DNA from: Pseudomonas asgharzadehiana
Lineage (GTDB): Bacteria; Pseudomonadota; Gammaproteobacteria; Pseudomonadales; Pseudomonadaceae
Assembly: GCF_019139815.1 (NCBI RefSeq)
Contig: NZ_CP077079.1
Coordinates: 1,798,001-1,862,000 of the forward strand
Length of the DNA: 64,000 nucleotides
Reading direction: 5' to 3'
Part shown: positions 42,274-51,623 of the stretch, piece by piece
How positions within the stretch are numbered: position 1 is the stretch's first letter
How the letters are laid out: each line of letters begins with the position of its first letter
Made by a program: the position numbers and the translations under genes
The notes under the pieces: model-generated
What the model saw: the letters and a program-made list of their open reading frames with translations, nothing else
The model's database searches: none
Told to the model about the DNA's origin: nothing

Positions 42274-43518
42274 ATGTTCAGACCGTTATCGATTTTTATC
42301 GGCACGCGCTATACCCGCGCCAAGCGCCGCAACCGTTTTGTTTCGTTTATTTCGATGACCTCGATGATCGGCCTCGCCCTGGGCGTGCTGGCGATGATCG
42401 TGGTGCTGTCGGTGATGAACGGTTTCCAGCGCGAAATGAGCTCGCGCATCCTCGGCATGGTGCCGCACGCCACCATCGTCGGCGTGAACCCGATCGATGA
42501 TTGGCAGCCGGTGGCCGCCGCCGCGATGAAGAACCCGCAAGTGACCGCCGCTGTTCCGTTCACACAAATGGACGGCATGTTCTCCTACAAAGGCGCGATG
42601 CAGCCCATCGAGATCAGCGGTATCGACCCGGCCCAGGAAGGCAAGGTGTCTATCGTGGCGCAGCACATCGTGCGGGGCAAACTGGATGACCTGAAGCCCG
42701 GCGAGTTCGGCGTGGTGGTGGGCGAAATCACGGCGCGGCGTTTTCGCCTGAACGTGGGTGACAAGCTCACGTTGATCGTGCCCGAAATCAGCAGCGCACC
42801 GGGGGGGATCACCCCGCGTATGCAGCGGTTGAACGTGGTCGGGATCTTCAAGGTCGGCGCCGAGCTGGATGGTTCCATGGCGTTGATTCATATGGCCGAC
42901 GCGGCGCAAATCCAACATTGGCAGCCCAACCAGGTGCAGAGCGTACGCCTGGCGGTGAAAGACCTGTATGCGGCGCCAAGCGTCTCGGCGGCTATCGCTA
43001 CCGGCCTGGGCGCGGCTTACAAGGCCGATGACTGGACCCACACTCAGGGCAGCCTGTTCAGCGCGATGAAAATGGAAAAGACCATGATCGGCCTGTTGCT
43101 GCTGATGATCGTCGCCGTGGCCGCGTTCAACATCATCGCCACCTTGATCATGGTGGTGAACGACAAGGGCGCGGACATCGCGATTTTGCGCACCATCGGC
43201 GCCACGCCACGGCAGATCATGGCGATCTTCATGGTGCAGGGCACCGTGATCGGTATCGTCGGCACCCTGATAGGTGGGGTGCTGGGGGTGATTGCGGCGC
43301 TCAACGTCAGTGAGCTGGTGGGTTGGGTCGAGCGGGTGAGTGGGCAGCATATCTTCAGTTCGGACGTGTATTTCGTCAGCAACCTGCCTTCGGAGCTGCA
43401 AGGCGCGGATGTGCTGCTGATCTGCACGGCCGGGTTTGTGTTGAGCTTCCTGGCGACGCTGTACCCGGCGTATCGGGCGGCGAAGATTGAGCCGGCGCAT
43501 GCGCTGAGGTATTCGTAA
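42274..43518 (+). CDS. lolE: Lipoprotein-releasing ABC permease LolE
   Basis: Second permease of the Lol complex, 414 aa, same topology as LolC: an N-terminal helix, periplasmic domain, and three C-terminal helices ([55 protein letters not shown]). It starts [20 protein letters not shown], almost the same as the LolC start, and the two genes are clearly tandem duplicates flanking lolD. The open frame extends back into lolD and the terminator; ATG 42274 is the natural start. Confidence 0.92.
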   Translation: MFRPLSIFIGTRYTRAKRRNRFVSFISMTSMIGLALGVLAMIVVLSVMNGFQREMSSRILGMVPHATIVGVNPIDDWQPVAAAAMKNPQVTAAVPFTQMDGMFSYKGAMQPIEISGIDPAQEGKVSIVAQHIVRGKLDDLKPGEFGVVVGEITARRFRLNVGDKLTLIVPEISSAPGGITPRMQRLNVVGIFKVGAELDGSMALIHMADAAQIQHWQPNQVQSVRLAVKDLYAAPSVSAAIATGLGAAYKADDWTHTQGSLFSAMKMEKTMIGLLLLMIVAVAAFNIIATLIMVVNDKGADIAILRTIGATPRQIMAIFMVQGTVIGIVGTLIGGVLGVIAALNVSELVGWVERVSGQHIFSSDVYFVSNLPSELQGADVLLICTAGFVLSFLATLYPAYRAAKIEPAHALRYS

Positions 43519-43530
43519 GCCTTTAGATTG

Positions 43531-43606
43531 CAATCGGGGGCAAGCCCCCTCCCACATTTGACGGTGTTAACGAATTAAGTGTGGAAGGGGCTTGCCCCCG
43601 ATTGGG
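43531..43606. repeat. REP doublet, inverted order
   Basis: CAATCGGGGGCAAGCCCCCT... and ...GGAAGGGGCTTGCCCCCGAT face each other across about 25 bp, between lolE and the convergent sensor kinase gene. Confidence 0.88.
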
Positions 43607-43621
43607 CCGGTACAGCTTGCC

Positions 43622-44977
43622 TCAATCTCCAGCCGGCAACTCAATCACAAACCGCGTCAACCCCGCCTCAGACTCACAAAAAATCCGCCCTCCGTGCGCC
43701 CGCACAATCGACTGGGTAATCGCCAGGCCCAGCCCCGCATGCTCGCTGCTACCTTCATAGCGCGCCGGATCGGCCCGGTAGAACCGATTGAACAGTTTGG
43801 GTAACAGCTGCGCCGGAATCCCGTCGCCGGTGTTCGCCACCGTCAGCGTTACGCCCTTTGCGTGTTCGCTCAGGCTCACGCGAACTTCGCCGCCCGCCGG
43901 GGTAAACCTGAGCGCGTTATCCAGTAGGTTCGACAGCGCCCGGCGCAGCATGCCGCGATCCCCAGCCGTATGGGCGCTACCTTCGCGTACCAGCGAAACC
44001 TGTGCGTCTTCCGCCAGCAATGCAAAAAATTCCAGCAGCGCCTCTGCCTCATCCGCCAGTGCCAAGGGTTCACGCTTGGGCATCAACAAGCCGTGGTCGG
44101 CCTTGGCCAGGTACAGCATGTCGTTGACCAGTTGGGCCATCCATTGCAGCTCTTCGAGGTTGCTGTGCAGCGCTTCACGGTAATCCTCCAGCGGGCGCGG
44201 CTGGGTAAGGATGACCTGGGTCTGGGTCAGCAGGTTCGACAACGGGGTGCGCAGTTCATGCGCGATATCGGCGGAGAACGCCGAAAGGCGCTGGAACGCA
44301 TCGTCCAGGCGGCCAAGCATGGCGTTGAAGGCCTGGGCCAGTTCCGCCAGCTCCATCGGCATGTGCTGTTGAGGCAGGCGCTGGGTCAGGGAATGGGCGG
44401 ACACACCGGCGGCCACTTCACCCATGCGCCGCAACGGGCGCAACCCGCTGCGTGCGGCCCAGGCACCCAACAGCGCGGTGGCCAGGGCGGACAGCCCGAC
44501 GGTGAGCCAGATCAAATGCTGCATGCGCTGCAGGAAATGCTGGTGGTGGGTGATGTCGAGCATCAAGCTCAGTTGCGGCGAGCCGGGCTGGCCTGGCGTC
44601 AACGGCGCGTTGTATACACGGTAATCGGTGTCGGCCGTTTGCAGGCTGTACAGGCCGGGCGCCGTCGGCAGGTTGACGCTCGGCGCATCGTCCAGCCAGC
44701 GTCGACCGTCAGCGCTGATACGCAGCCTCAGGTCGGGCTGGCGCGTGAGTTCGGCGCGCAATTGCGCTTCACGTTGAGCGAAGGTTTCCAGTGAGTCGAC
44801 GCCTTGCAAGGTGCTGCGCAGCGTCATGAGTTTGCTGTCGAGCTGTTGCTGGTCCAGCTCGATAAAATGCGCCTCGCTGGCATGGTTGAACAACACGCCG
44901 GCGACCAGCGAGACCATGGCTGTGCAAGCGGCAAACAGCAGCGCCAGGCGGCTGGCGAGGGACAGGCGCTTGATCAC
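43622..44977 (-). CDS. Heavy-metal (copper) sensor histidine kinase
   Basis: Membrane sensor kinase of 451 aa, CusS/CopS type. Transmembrane helices at about 9-30 and 155-175 enclose a periplasmic sensor domain; a HAMP linker follows, then phospho-acceptor H240 in [14 protein letters not shown] box LLDNALRF, G1 NTGDGIPA and G2 [10 protein letters not shown]. It overlaps the response regulator stop by 4 bp. The divergent cupredoxin gene and the box at 45720 indicate copper as the signal. Confidence 0.9.
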   Translation of the reverse strand: MIKRLSLASRLALLFAACTAMVSLVAGVLFNHASEAHFIELDQQQLDSKLMTLRSTLQGVDSLETFAQREAQLRAELTRQPDLRLRISADGRRWLDDAPSVNLPTAPGLYSLQTADTDYRVYNAPLTPGQPGSPQLSLMLDITHHQHFLQRMQHLIWLTVGLSALATALLGAWAARSGLRPLRRMGEVAAGVSAHSLTQRLPQQHMPMELAELAQAFNAMLGRLDDAFQRLSAFSADIAHELRTPLSNLLTQTQVILTQPRPLEDYREALHSNLEELQWMAQLVNDMLYLAKADHGLLMPKREPLALADEAEALLEFFALLAEDAQVSLVREGSAHTAGDRGMLRRALSNLLDNALRFTPAGGEVRVSLSEHAKGVTLTVANTGDGIPAQLLPKLFNRFYRADPARYEGSSEHAGLGLAITQSIVRAHGGRIFCESEAGLTRFVIELPAGD

Positions 44978-45654
44978 GGCAAGCGCTCCTCAAGCACGTA
45001 CCCCATGCCGCGCACGGTGTGGATCAGCTTGTTGGGGAAGTTGTCGTCCACTTTCAGACGCAGGCGGCGGATCGCCACTTCGATGATGTTGGTATCGCTG
45101 TCGAAATTCATGTCCCACACCTGGGATGCGATCAAGGTCTTGGGCAGCACTTCGCCCTGGCGCCGCAGCAGCAGCTCCAGCAGGGAGAATTCCTTGGCGG
45201 TAAGGTCGATGCGTTGGCCGTCACGCTCAACGCGGCGGCGGATCAGGTCCAGGCGCAGGTCAGCCAGTTGCAGGGTAGTTTCCTGGGGTGTACTGCCGCC
45301 GCGGCGCAACAGGCTGCGCACGCGCGCGAGCAGTTCGGAAAAGGCAAAGGGCTTGACCAGGTAGTCATCGGCACCCAGCTCCAGACCGTGCACGCGGTCT
45401 TCCACGGCATCGCGCGCGGTGAGAAACAGCACCGGAATGTCCAGGCCGGCGCTGCGTACCGCTTGCAGGATTTGCCAGCCGTCGCGGCCGGGCAGCATCA
45501 CATCGAGGATCAGCAAGTCATAGTCACCGGTCAGCGCCAGATGCTGGCCGTTGGTGCCGTCGGCCACCAGTTCGGTGGTAAAACCCGCCTCGGCCAGGCC
45601 CTGGCGCAGGTAGTGGCCGGTTTTTGGTTGGTCTTCGACGATCAGCAGTTTCAT
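44974..45654 (-). CDS. Copper response regulator, CopR/CusR type
   Basis: OmpR-family regulator, 226 aa. Receiver domain has the acidic pocket (IVEDQPKTG), phospho-acceptor D51 ([14 protein letters not shown]) and K in [14 protein letters not shown]. The C-terminal winged helix contains [18 protein letters not shown] and the DNA contact end [19 protein letters not shown] 45654 begins MKLLIVED; upstream codons are not coding-like. It is the first gene of the regulator-kinase operon, divergent from the cupredoxin gene. Confidence 0.92.
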   Translation of the reverse strand: MKLLIVEDQPKTGHYLRQGLAEAGFTTELVADGTNGQHLALTGDYDLLILDVMLPGRDGWQILQAVRSAGLDIPVLFLTARDAVEDRVHGLELGADDYLVKPFAFSELLARVRSLLRRGGSTPQETTLQLADLRLDLIRRRVERDGQRIDLTAKEFSLLELLLRRQGEVLPKTLIASQVWDMNFDSDTNIIEVAIRRLRLKVDDNFPNKLIHTVRGMGYVLEERLP

Positions 45655-45719
45655 GGGCGGCTCTTGGCAACGGGTGACGAAGGGCTTTATACCGTGGGTG
45701 CCAGGCGAAGGGCGCAACC

Positions 45720-45733
45720 TGACAAAGTTGTAA
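45720..45733. promoter_or_regulatory. CopR/CusR-type copper box
   Basis: TGACAA-AG-TTGTAA, an inverted repeat matching the CusR/CopR box TGACAA-N2-TTGTCA with one change. It lies between the regulator gene (ATG 66 bp away) and the cupredoxin gene (ATG 78 bp away), placed to control both. Confidence 0.75.
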
Positions 45734-45810
45734 TCTAGCAGTCAGCTGGCTGGCAGCGGCGTCATCTTAGAGTGCAGCCCAAGATGCTTATAGATTTTTG
45801 GAGAAGAGCC

Positions 45811-46332
45811 ATGACGTTGCGTACCCCCTTGCTGTTGGCTGGTTGCCTGTTGGCGTTGAGTGTCAACGCAATGGCCGATACGGCCCACGCCTACGCGTTT
45901 GGCCAGCCGGCAAAGGCGGATAAAGCCACGCGGACCGTGGAAGTCACGCTGCAGGATATTTCCTTTTCGCCTAAGTCCCTGGCTGTAAAAGCCGGTGAGA
46001 CGGTGCGCTTTGTACTGGTCAATAAGGGCCGATTGCTGCATGAATTCAACCTTGGTGACGCGGCGATGCATGCCGAGCACCAGAAGGAAATGATGCAGAT
46101 GCAGGCCAGTGGCATGCTTACGTCCACCGGGATGGGCAAGATGGACCACGGCGCGATGGGCCATGGTGATATGGGCGGCATGAAACATGATGACCCTAAC
46201 AGCGTGCTGGTCGAGCCCGGTAAAACCGCTGAGCTGACCTGGACCTTCACCCAGGCGACTGGCCTTGAGTTCGCCTGCAACCTGCCCGGGCATTACCAGG
46301 CGGGTATGGTCGGCAAGTTGACCGTTGAGTGA
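45811..46332 (+). CDS. Periplasmic cupredoxin with Met/His-rich loop
   Basis: A 173-aa type-1 copper protein with a signal peptide (about 1-22, ending NAMA). The ligand set is H77, C156, H161 and M166. Between the first histidine and the cysteine is an unusual insert rich in Met and His (residues 86-126, with MDHGAMGHGDMGGM), likely to bind additional Cu(I)/Cu(II). GGAG lies 7 nt before the ATG. It is divergent from the copper regulator pair, so it is probably copper-induced and acts in periplasmic copper binding or resistance. Confidence 0.88.
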   Translation: MTLRTPLLLAGCLLALSVNAMADTAHAYAFGQPAKADKATRTVEVTLQDISFSPKSLAVKAGETVRFVLVNKGRLLHEFNLGDAAMHAEHQKEMMQMQASGMLTSTGMGKMDHGAMGHGDMGGMKHDDPNSVLVEPGKTAELTWTFTQATGLEFACNLPGHYQAGMVGKLTVE

Positions 46333-46398
46333 GGCGCAGCTTAAGAGCGGGGGCAAAGGCTGGTAGACTGGCGCGGTTAATTTAGCCAGGTTTCCGCC

Positions 46399-47229
46399 AT
46401 GCATCCCGCAGCCGAACATTCGCCGCTGGGCAAGTCCAGTGAATACATCTCCACTTACACCCCTTCGTTGCTGTTCCCGATCCCTCGTGCCGCCAAGTGG
46501 GCCGAGCTGGGCCTGAGTGCCGAGACCCTGCCTTACAAAGGTGTGGATTTCTGGAACTGCTTCGAATTGTCCTGGTTGCTGCCGTCGGGCAAGCCGGTGG
46601 TGGCGATCGGTGAGTTCAGCATTCCCGCCGACTCGCCGAATATCATCGAGTCCAAGTCGTTCAAGCTGTACCTCAATTCGTTGAACCAGACGGCGTTTAT
46701 CGACACTAGCAGCCTGGAGGCGACCCTGCGCACTGACCTCAGTGCCGCCGCCGGCAAGCCGGTGAGCGTGCGTATCCGCAGCCTGGTCGAGGTCGAGGCC
46801 GAAGGTGTGATGGCGTTGCCGGGTGTGTGTATCGACGACCTGGACATCAACGTCAGCAGCTACGAACACCCCCGTCCGGAGTTGCTGCGCTGCGATGCCT
46901 CGCGTGTGGTGGAGGAGAGCGTGCACAGCCACCTGCTCAAATCCAACTGCCCGGTCACCAGCCAGCCTGATTGGGGCAGTGTGGTGGTGGAGTACCGTGG
47001 CCGCGCGCTGGATCACGCCAGCTTGCTGGAATACGTGGTGAGCTTTCGTCAGCACTCGGATTTTCATGAGCAGTGCGTGGAGCGCATCTTCCTCGACTTG
47101 CAGCGCCTGCTGAAGCCGGAAAAATTGACGGTGTATGCGCGGTATGTGCGCCGCGGTGGGTTGGATATCAACCCGTATCGCAGTACCGAGGATGTGGCGT
47201 TCCAGAACGTGCGTCTGGCACGGCAATAA
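46399..47229 (+). CDS. queF: NADPH-dependent 7-cyano-7-deazaguanine reductase
   Basis: QueF reduces the nitrile of preQ0 to the amine preQ1 in queuosine biosynthesis for tRNA. The 276-aa, two-domain form has the family motif [11 protein letters not shown] at 84-94, the nucleophilic C184 ([11 protein letters not shown]) and the general acid D191. Length fits the bimodular E. coli-like class. The ATG is preceded by CCAGG. No riboswitch is apparent upstream in the short gap. Confidence 0.96.
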   Translation: MHPAAEHSPLGKSSEYISTYTPSLLFPIPRAAKWAELGLSAETLPYKGVDFWNCFELSWLLPSGKPVVAIGEFSIPADSPNIIESKSFKLYLNSLNQTAFIDTSSLEATLRTDLSAAAGKPVSVRIRSLVEVEAEGVMALPGVCIDDLDINVSSYEHPRPELLRCDASRVVEESVHSHLLKSNCPVTSQPDWGSVVVEYRGRALDHASLLEYVVSFRQHSDFHEQCVERIFLDLQRLLKPEKLTVYARYVRRGGLDINPYRSTEDVAFQNVRLARQ

Positions 47230-47247
47230 GCCTTCACGCAACACCCA

Positions 47248-47340
47248 ATGTGGGAGGGGGCTTGTTCCAGATGGCGGGGTGTCAGTCACGGTATTTGTGC
47301 CTGACCCACTGCTATCGGGAGCAAGCCCCCTCCCACATTT
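47248..47340. repeat. REP doublet (REPIN)
   Basis: ATGTGGGAGGGGGCTTGTTC and inverted GCAAGCCCCCTCCCACAT with a spacer carrying GTCAGTCACGG...CCTGACC, between queF and the DUF4404 gene. Confidence 0.9.
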
Positions 47341-47367
47341 TGCATCTGCGCTTGGCTGGCGGGCGGG

Positions 47368-47634
47368 TTAGATGCCCATGTTGCCCAGGCTGATCATGAT
47401 ATTGCGCAATGTCCCGGAAATGACTGGGTGCTCAGCGTCAAACTCTATAGCCGCTTGACTCACGTCGTCGGAAATACTGGGCGACTGGGTGGCCGGTTCC
47501 AGTTCAAGTTGCACTTCAAACTTGGCGATCAAGGCTTCCAGTGCTTCACGTTTTTCTTCCGGCAGTGGCGGGTCCTGTTCCAATTGCCCGCGCAGGATCT
47601 CGACCTGTTCTTCCAGTTTTTTGCGATCAGGCAT
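47368..47634 (-). CDS. DUF4404 family protein
   Basis: An 88-aa acidic helical protein (MPDRKKLEEQVEILRGQLEQ, a probable coiled coil over residues 3-40), then a variable middle and GTLRNIMISLGNMGI at the end. This layout matches DUF4404. Function unknown. A ribosome-site-like AAAGGAAAG lies upstream of the ATG on the minus strand. Confidence 0.82.
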   Translation of the reverse strand: MPDRKKLEEQVEILRGQLEQDPPLPEEKREALEALIAKFEVQLELEPATQSPSISDDVSQAAIEFDAEHPVISGTLRNIMISLGNMGI

Positions 47635-47745
47635 GACGTTCTTTCCTTTTATCGATAGGCACTGGCATAGACCGCGGCACGCCGTGAAAGGTCTACGGGC
47701 TGACGTGTAGATTAATCCACCGGCGCCGACTGTGCATGATCTCGA

Positions 47746-48354
47746 TCAGGGCTTCTCGCCTTTGAGCCGGCGCAGGCTGATGTCCGCCAGGCAGGTGCCC
47801 AGCTCGCCGAGGTGATCGATCACCGAGTGCACCCCCAGCCCATACAGCGCCACGGTAGCCTTGCCGCGCTTGTGTTCGCGTTCCTTGTCGCTCAGCGCTT
47901 GCCACTGCTCGGGCGCCAGGCCGCACAGTGAACCGCAGGAGGCCAGGCCGATAGTCCACAACCCTGCGTTCAGGCCCGATTGCAACAGGCGCGGCTCGCC
48001 GCTGACCAATACGCAGCCTTCCAGGCGTTCGATGTTCAATTCCATCAAGGCTTGCCAACAAGCATGGGGCGCAGGCCAGCGGATGGAGGAGGGCGAGGCG
48101 GCCTTGAGCCAGTCGGGTAGCGCGGCGGCCAGTGGGGTCGTTATCGACGGGGGTAGCTCATCCAGCCAGGCGCAGGGTATGCCTTGTTCCTTGAGGTGGC
48201 GCAGGACTTTCAGGGCACCAGGTGTGGCTTGGGAACTCAGGGCGCAAGAGTCGGTGCGCGCCTGGGAACCAAAGTCCACCAGGCAGCCACTCAGGCCAAA
48301 CAACACAGCAGTCAAGGCGGGGGCGCTGGCGATGGCTATCTCGGCGTGAGGCAT
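47746..48354 (-). CDS. PhnX-like HAD-fold protein lacking the catalytic aspartates
   Basis: A 202-aa protein of the HAD superfamily, nearest to phosphonoacetaldehyde hydrolase: LFGLSGCLVDFGSQART matches the PhnX start (where DxxG(T)xxDFGS is usual) and SGEPRLLQSGLNAGLWTIG plus LGVHSVIDHLGELGTCLADI match its end. The nucleophile Asp and the acid/base Asp, expected two residues apart, are Gly19 and Ser21 here, so normal phosphatase/hydrolase chemistry should be impossible. The gene is intact, so it may be a pseudo-enzyme with a binding or regulatory role. Confidence 0.78.
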   Translation of the reverse strand: MPHAEIAIASAPALTAVLFGLSGCLVDFGSQARTDSCALSSQATPGALKVLRHLKEQGIPCAWLDELPPSITTPLAAALPDWLKAASPSSIRWPAPHACWQALMELNIERLEGCVLVSGEPRLLQSGLNAGLWTIGLASCGSLCGLAPEQWQALSDKEREHKRGKATVALYGLGVHSVIDHLGELGTCLADISLRRLKGEKP

Positions 48355-48549
48355 GTCGACATCCCTGAAATAGCTGTGACGCTATCGGGGCAGGATGACA
48401 GGCCGATGACAGTCCGGCTAATTGTAGGAATTTTGTCCATTTTAGTTAAGACGTTTCCTAGCGACTGCCTAAATGGGCGCTTCCGTCATATACTGACAGC
48501 CTTATTCAGGGCATAGCGCCCATGACAGACCATTCAAGGAGCTAAAGCT

Positions 48550-49236
48550 ATGCGCTGGAGCCACTATTTCGCTCAGCTGTCGGTGTGTGCCACTGTCTTG
48601 CTGGCCCCGCTCGCCGTCCAGGCTGCGGAAGATGACCCATGGGAAAGCATCAACCGCCCGATCTTCACCTTCAACGACACTGTTGACACCTATGCCCTCA
48701 AGCCCCTGGCCCAAGGTTATCAGTGGGTCACCCCGCAATTTGTCGAAGACGGTATCCACAACTTCTTCCGCAACATCGGCGATGTCGGCAACCTGGCCAA
48801 CAACGTGCTGCAGCTCAAGCCTCATAACGCTGGCGTCGACACCGCCCGTTTGCTGGTCAATACCACCTTTGGCGTGCTGGGCTTCATTGATGTAGGCACC
48901 AAAATGGGGCTGCAGCGCAGCGACGAAGACTTCGGCCAGACCCTGGGTTACTGGGGGGTCGGCAGCGGTCCGTACGTGATGCTTCCGTTGCTGGGCCCGA
49001 GCACATTGCGTGATGCGCCGTCCAAATACGTGGACAGCTACACCCAGCCGTACCGCTATATGGATGATGTGTCCGTGCGCAACAGCGTCATGGGCCTGAA
49101 TATTGTCGACACTCGCGCCAGCCTGCTCGACAGCGAGCGGCTGATCACTGGTGACAAGTACACCTTCATCCGTAACGCTTACCTGCAGAACCGCGAGTTC
49201 AAGGTCAAGGATGGCAAGGTTGTCGACGACTTTTAA
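48550..49236 (+). CDS. MlaA/VacJ family protein
   Basis: Outer-membrane lipid-asymmetry component, 228 aa. Signal peptide (MRWSHYFAQLSVCATVLLAP, cut near VQA-AEDD), then the VacJ core: EDDPWESINRPIFTFNDTVD, FFRNIGDVGNLANNVLQ, GVLGFIDVGTKMGL, FGQTLGYWGVGSGPYVMLPLLGPS split over residues 110-150. No lipobox cysteine is at the end of the signal, unlike E. coli MlaA, which is a lipoprotein. CAAGGAG precedes the ATG. A bidirectional terminator follows. Confidence 0.9.
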   Translation: MRWSHYFAQLSVCATVLLAPLAVQAAEDDPWESINRPIFTFNDTVDTYALKPLAQGYQWVTPQFVEDGIHNFFRNIGDVGNLANNVLQLKPHNAGVDTARLLVNTTFGVLGFIDVGTKMGLQRSDEDFGQTLGYWGVGSGPYVMLPLLGPSTLRDAPSKYVDSYTQPYRYMDDVSVRNSVMGLNIVDTRASLLDSERLITGDKYTFIRNAYLQNREFKVKDGKVVDDF

Positions 49237-49253
49237 GCTGTGACGTTTTGAAA

Positions 49254-49288
49254 CGAAAAAAGGCGATCCTGGGTGATCGCCTTTTTTA
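49254..49288. terminator. Bidirectional Rho-independent terminator
   Basis: AGGCGATC/GATCGCCT with a 6-nt loop, GAAAAA to the left and TTTTTT to the right, between the convergent vacJ and PilZ genes. Confidence 0.92.
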
Positions 49289-49298
49289 TGCGCGCATT

Positions 49299-49595
49299 TC
49301 AGCGCATTTTCAGGATCTTGAGGCCGAGCTGCTGCTCATCACCCACCGTTTTAGCCCACACCACTTCAGTGTCCGCCTCCAGCCCCTTGAGCGCGGGGTG
49401 CTCCGATTCGATACGCACCGTCAGTGGGTCACCCACGTTGAACTGACGAGGCGCCTGCACCTGCATGCCCGAGCTTGAAAGGTCCACACAGACGCCTGCA
49501 ATCTCCTGACCTGCGTGGATCAGCGCCACATCGGCATCCACTTTCATGCGGATGAAATCGCGTTTTTCAGCGTAGTCGCGCTCGTGTTCGCTCAT
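49299..49595 (-). CDS. PilZ-domain protein
   Basis: A 98-aa single PilZ domain: RDFIRMKVDADV carries the RxxxR-type entry and VDLSSSGMQVQ the D/NxSxxG motif, so c-di-GMP binding is plausible. ATG 49595 has AAGGA 8 nt upstream; ATG 49604 is only 1-2 nt from that site. It stands alone, facing vacJ, and would be a c-di-GMP receptor for surface or matrix behaviour by family inference. Confidence 0.88.
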   Translation of the reverse strand: MSEHERDYAEKRDFIRMKVDADVALIHAGQEIAGVCVDLSSSGMQVQAPRQFNVGDPLTVRIESEHPALKGLEADTEVVWAKTVGDEQQLGLKILKMR

Positions 49596-49872
49596 GGGTT
49601 CCATCCTTACATTGTGTTGTGGTTGTGGCTGTTCTTATAACTCCCGGTGATTTGCGGTGTAAAGACGCCCGGCGACCATCGGCGTGAGCTTGAAACGCCT
49701 GTCGGATGGGAGTACCGTCTGCGCCTTAGAAGGGCACCTCTGCTTTACAGTTGTGCGTGGGCAAAACGCCTATGCTTTGTAGGACAGAGAGGCTAGAAAG
49801 CGAATCCAGTAGTGTGAGCCCGGCCATTGCCGAGCCGCCTACGCCAACCTAATTCTGGCGCCGTTTGCCCAC

Positions 49873-51054
49873 ATGCAAAAAACCAGTGCCACGCTGCTGA
49901 TAATCGATGACGACGAAGTAGTGCGTGCGAGCCTCGCGGCCTATTTGGAAGACAGCGGCTTCAGCGTATTGCAGGCCAGCAATGGTCAACAGGGTCTCCA
50001 GGTATTCGAGCGCGACCAGCCCGACCTCGTGATCTGCGACCTGCGCATGCCCCAGATGGGCGGCCTCGAGCTGATCCGCCAGGTGACCGAGCTTGCCCCG
50101 CAGACGCCGGTAATTGTCGTGTCCGGTGCCGGGGTCATGAGCGATGCTGTCGAGGCTTTGCGCCTGGGTGCCGCCGACTATCTGATCAAACCCCTGGAAG
50201 ACCTGGCGGTGCTGGAGCATTCGGTGCGCCGCGCCCTGGATCGTGCGCGTTTGCTATTGGAGAACCAGCGCTACCGCGAAAAGCTCGAGACCGCCAACCG
50301 CGAGCTCGAAGCCAGCCTGAACCTGCTTCAGGAAGACCAGAACGCCGGTCGCCAGGTGCAGATGAACATGCTGCCGGTGAGCCCTTGGACCATTGATGAG
50401 TTCCAGTTCGCACACCAGATCATCCCCTCGTTGTACCTCTCAGGGGACTTTGTCGACTATTTTCGCGTGGATGAGCGGCGCGTCGCGTTCTACCTGGCTG
50501 ATGTGTCCGGCCACGGTGCGTCTTCTGCCTTTGTAACCGTGTTGTTGAAGTTCATGACCACACGGCTGTTGTTCGAATCCAAGCGCAATGGCACCTTGCC
50601 GGAGTTCACCCCTTCGCAAGTGCTGGGCCACATCAACCGAGGCCTGATCAGCTGCAAGCTGGGTAAGCACGTGACGATGGTCGGCGGCGTTATTGATGAA
50701 GAAACGGGTCTTTTGACCTACAGCATTGGCGGTCACCTGCCGATGCCTGTTTTATACACTCCCGACAGTGTGCGCTACCTGGAAGGGCGTGGTCTGCCCG
50801 TAGGCTTGTTCAATGAGGCTACGTACGAAGACCACATCCTGGAGCTGCCGCCGACCTTCAGCCTAACGCTGATGTCCGACGGTATCCTGGACCTTTTGCC
50901 AGAGCCTACACTCAAAGAGAAAGAAGCCGCCTTGCCCCAACGGGTCAAGTCGGCGGGCGGCAGCCTGGATGGCCTGCGGCAGGTTTTTGGATTGGCCACG
51001 CTAGGGGAGATGCCGGATGATATCGCCCTATTGGTGTTGAGCAGGAATCTTTGA
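49873..51054 (+). CDS. RssB-like response regulator with PP2C/SpoIIE phosphatase domain
   Basis: A 393-aa protein with a receiver domain (residues 1-125; acidic IIDDDE, phospho-acceptor D56 in VICDLRMPQMGG), a coiled linker (about 130-170) and a C-terminal PP2C/SpoIIE phosphatase with GDFVDYF, ADVSGHGASS and SDGILDL. The STAS gene begins within its stop codon. In P. aeruginosa such a pair (RssB/RssC) controls RpoS; by that analogy the phosphatase acts on the STAS partner. The ribosome site before the ATG is weak. Confidence 0.88.
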   Translation: MQKTSATLLIIDDDEVVRASLAAYLEDSGFSVLQASNGQQGLQVFERDQPDLVICDLRMPQMGGLELIRQVTELAPQTPVIVVSGAGVMSDAVEALRLGAADYLIKPLEDLAVLEHSVRRALDRARLLLENQRYREKLETANRELEASLNLLQEDQNAGRQVQMNMLPVSPWTIDEFQFAHQIIPSLYLSGDFVDYFRVDERRVAFYLADVSGHGASSAFVTVLLKFMTTRLLFESKRNGTLPEFTPSQVLGHINRGLISCKLGKHVTMVGGVIDEETGLLTYSIGGHLPMPVLYTPDSVRYLEGRGLPVGLFNEATYEDHILELPPTFSLTLMSDGILDLLPEPTLKEKEAALPQRVKSAGGSLDGLRQVFGLATLGEMPDDIALLVLSRNL

Positions 51055-51536
51055 TGAGTACCGGAAGAATCCAATTCGCCGAGCAAGATGGGACTTTTGT
51101 CCTGAAGTTTGTCGGTGAAGTGCGCCTGACCTTGTGTTCGGCACTGGATGCGACGATTGAGCGGATCTTCACTGCGCTGAATTTCTCGGCGATCGTGATC
51201 GATCTGACCGAAACCCGTAGCATTGATAGCACCACGCTGGGCTTGTTGGCCAAGTTGTCCATTCTGTCGCGGCAGAAGGTCGGCTTGTTGCCGACCGTCG
51301 TCACTACCCACGAAGACATCACCCGGCTGCTGCAGTCCATGGGTTTCGACCAAGTGTTCAACATTGTTGACCGCCCGATCCCCTGCCCGGAATGCCTGAC
51401 CGACCTGCCGTCCCAGGACCAGTCCGAAGAAGTGGTGCGGGTCAAAGTGCTGGAAGCGCACAAGATCCTGATGGGTCTCAACGAGTCCAATCGCGAAGCC
51501 TTCCACGACCTCGTCAACGCCCTCGAGCGTCACTGA
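51054..51536 (+). CDS. STAS-domain anti-sigma factor antagonist
   Basis: A 160-aa STAS protein (RssC-like). The regulatory phospho-serine region is DLTETRSIDSTTLGLLAKL. ATG 51054 overlaps the upstream stop (TGATG), so translation is coupled to the phosphatase gene. A C-terminal extension has two cysteines (PCPECLTDL). It probably switches partners under control of the phosphatase. An IS3 element starts 56 bp downstream but does not touch the gene. Confidence 0.87.
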   Translation: MSTGRIQFAEQDGTFVLKFVGEVRLTLCSALDATIERIFTALNFSAIVIDLTETRSIDSTTLGLLAKLSILSRQKVGLLPTVVTTHEDITRLLQSMGFDQVFNIVDRPIPCPECLTDLPSQDQSEEVVRVKVLEAHKILMGLNESNREAFHDLVNALERH

Positions 51537-51589
51537 CGTCCTTCCTGAAACACGTCCCACAGTTGGAGTCTGCTCGGCTTGAGACCGGC

Positions 51590-51592
51590 GAA
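51590..51592. repeat. IS target-site duplication, left copy
   Basis: GAA immediately before the IS end TGTC; the same GAA follows the right end at 52904-52906. Confidence 0.75.
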
Positions 51593-51623
51593 TGTCTAGT
51601 CCTGAAATAGGTTTACACCTGTT

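Noticed and set aside
46333..46398. preQ1 riboswitch upstream of queF
   Set aside because: The gap is only about 65 bp and shows no preQ1-type stem-loop with an A-rich tail.
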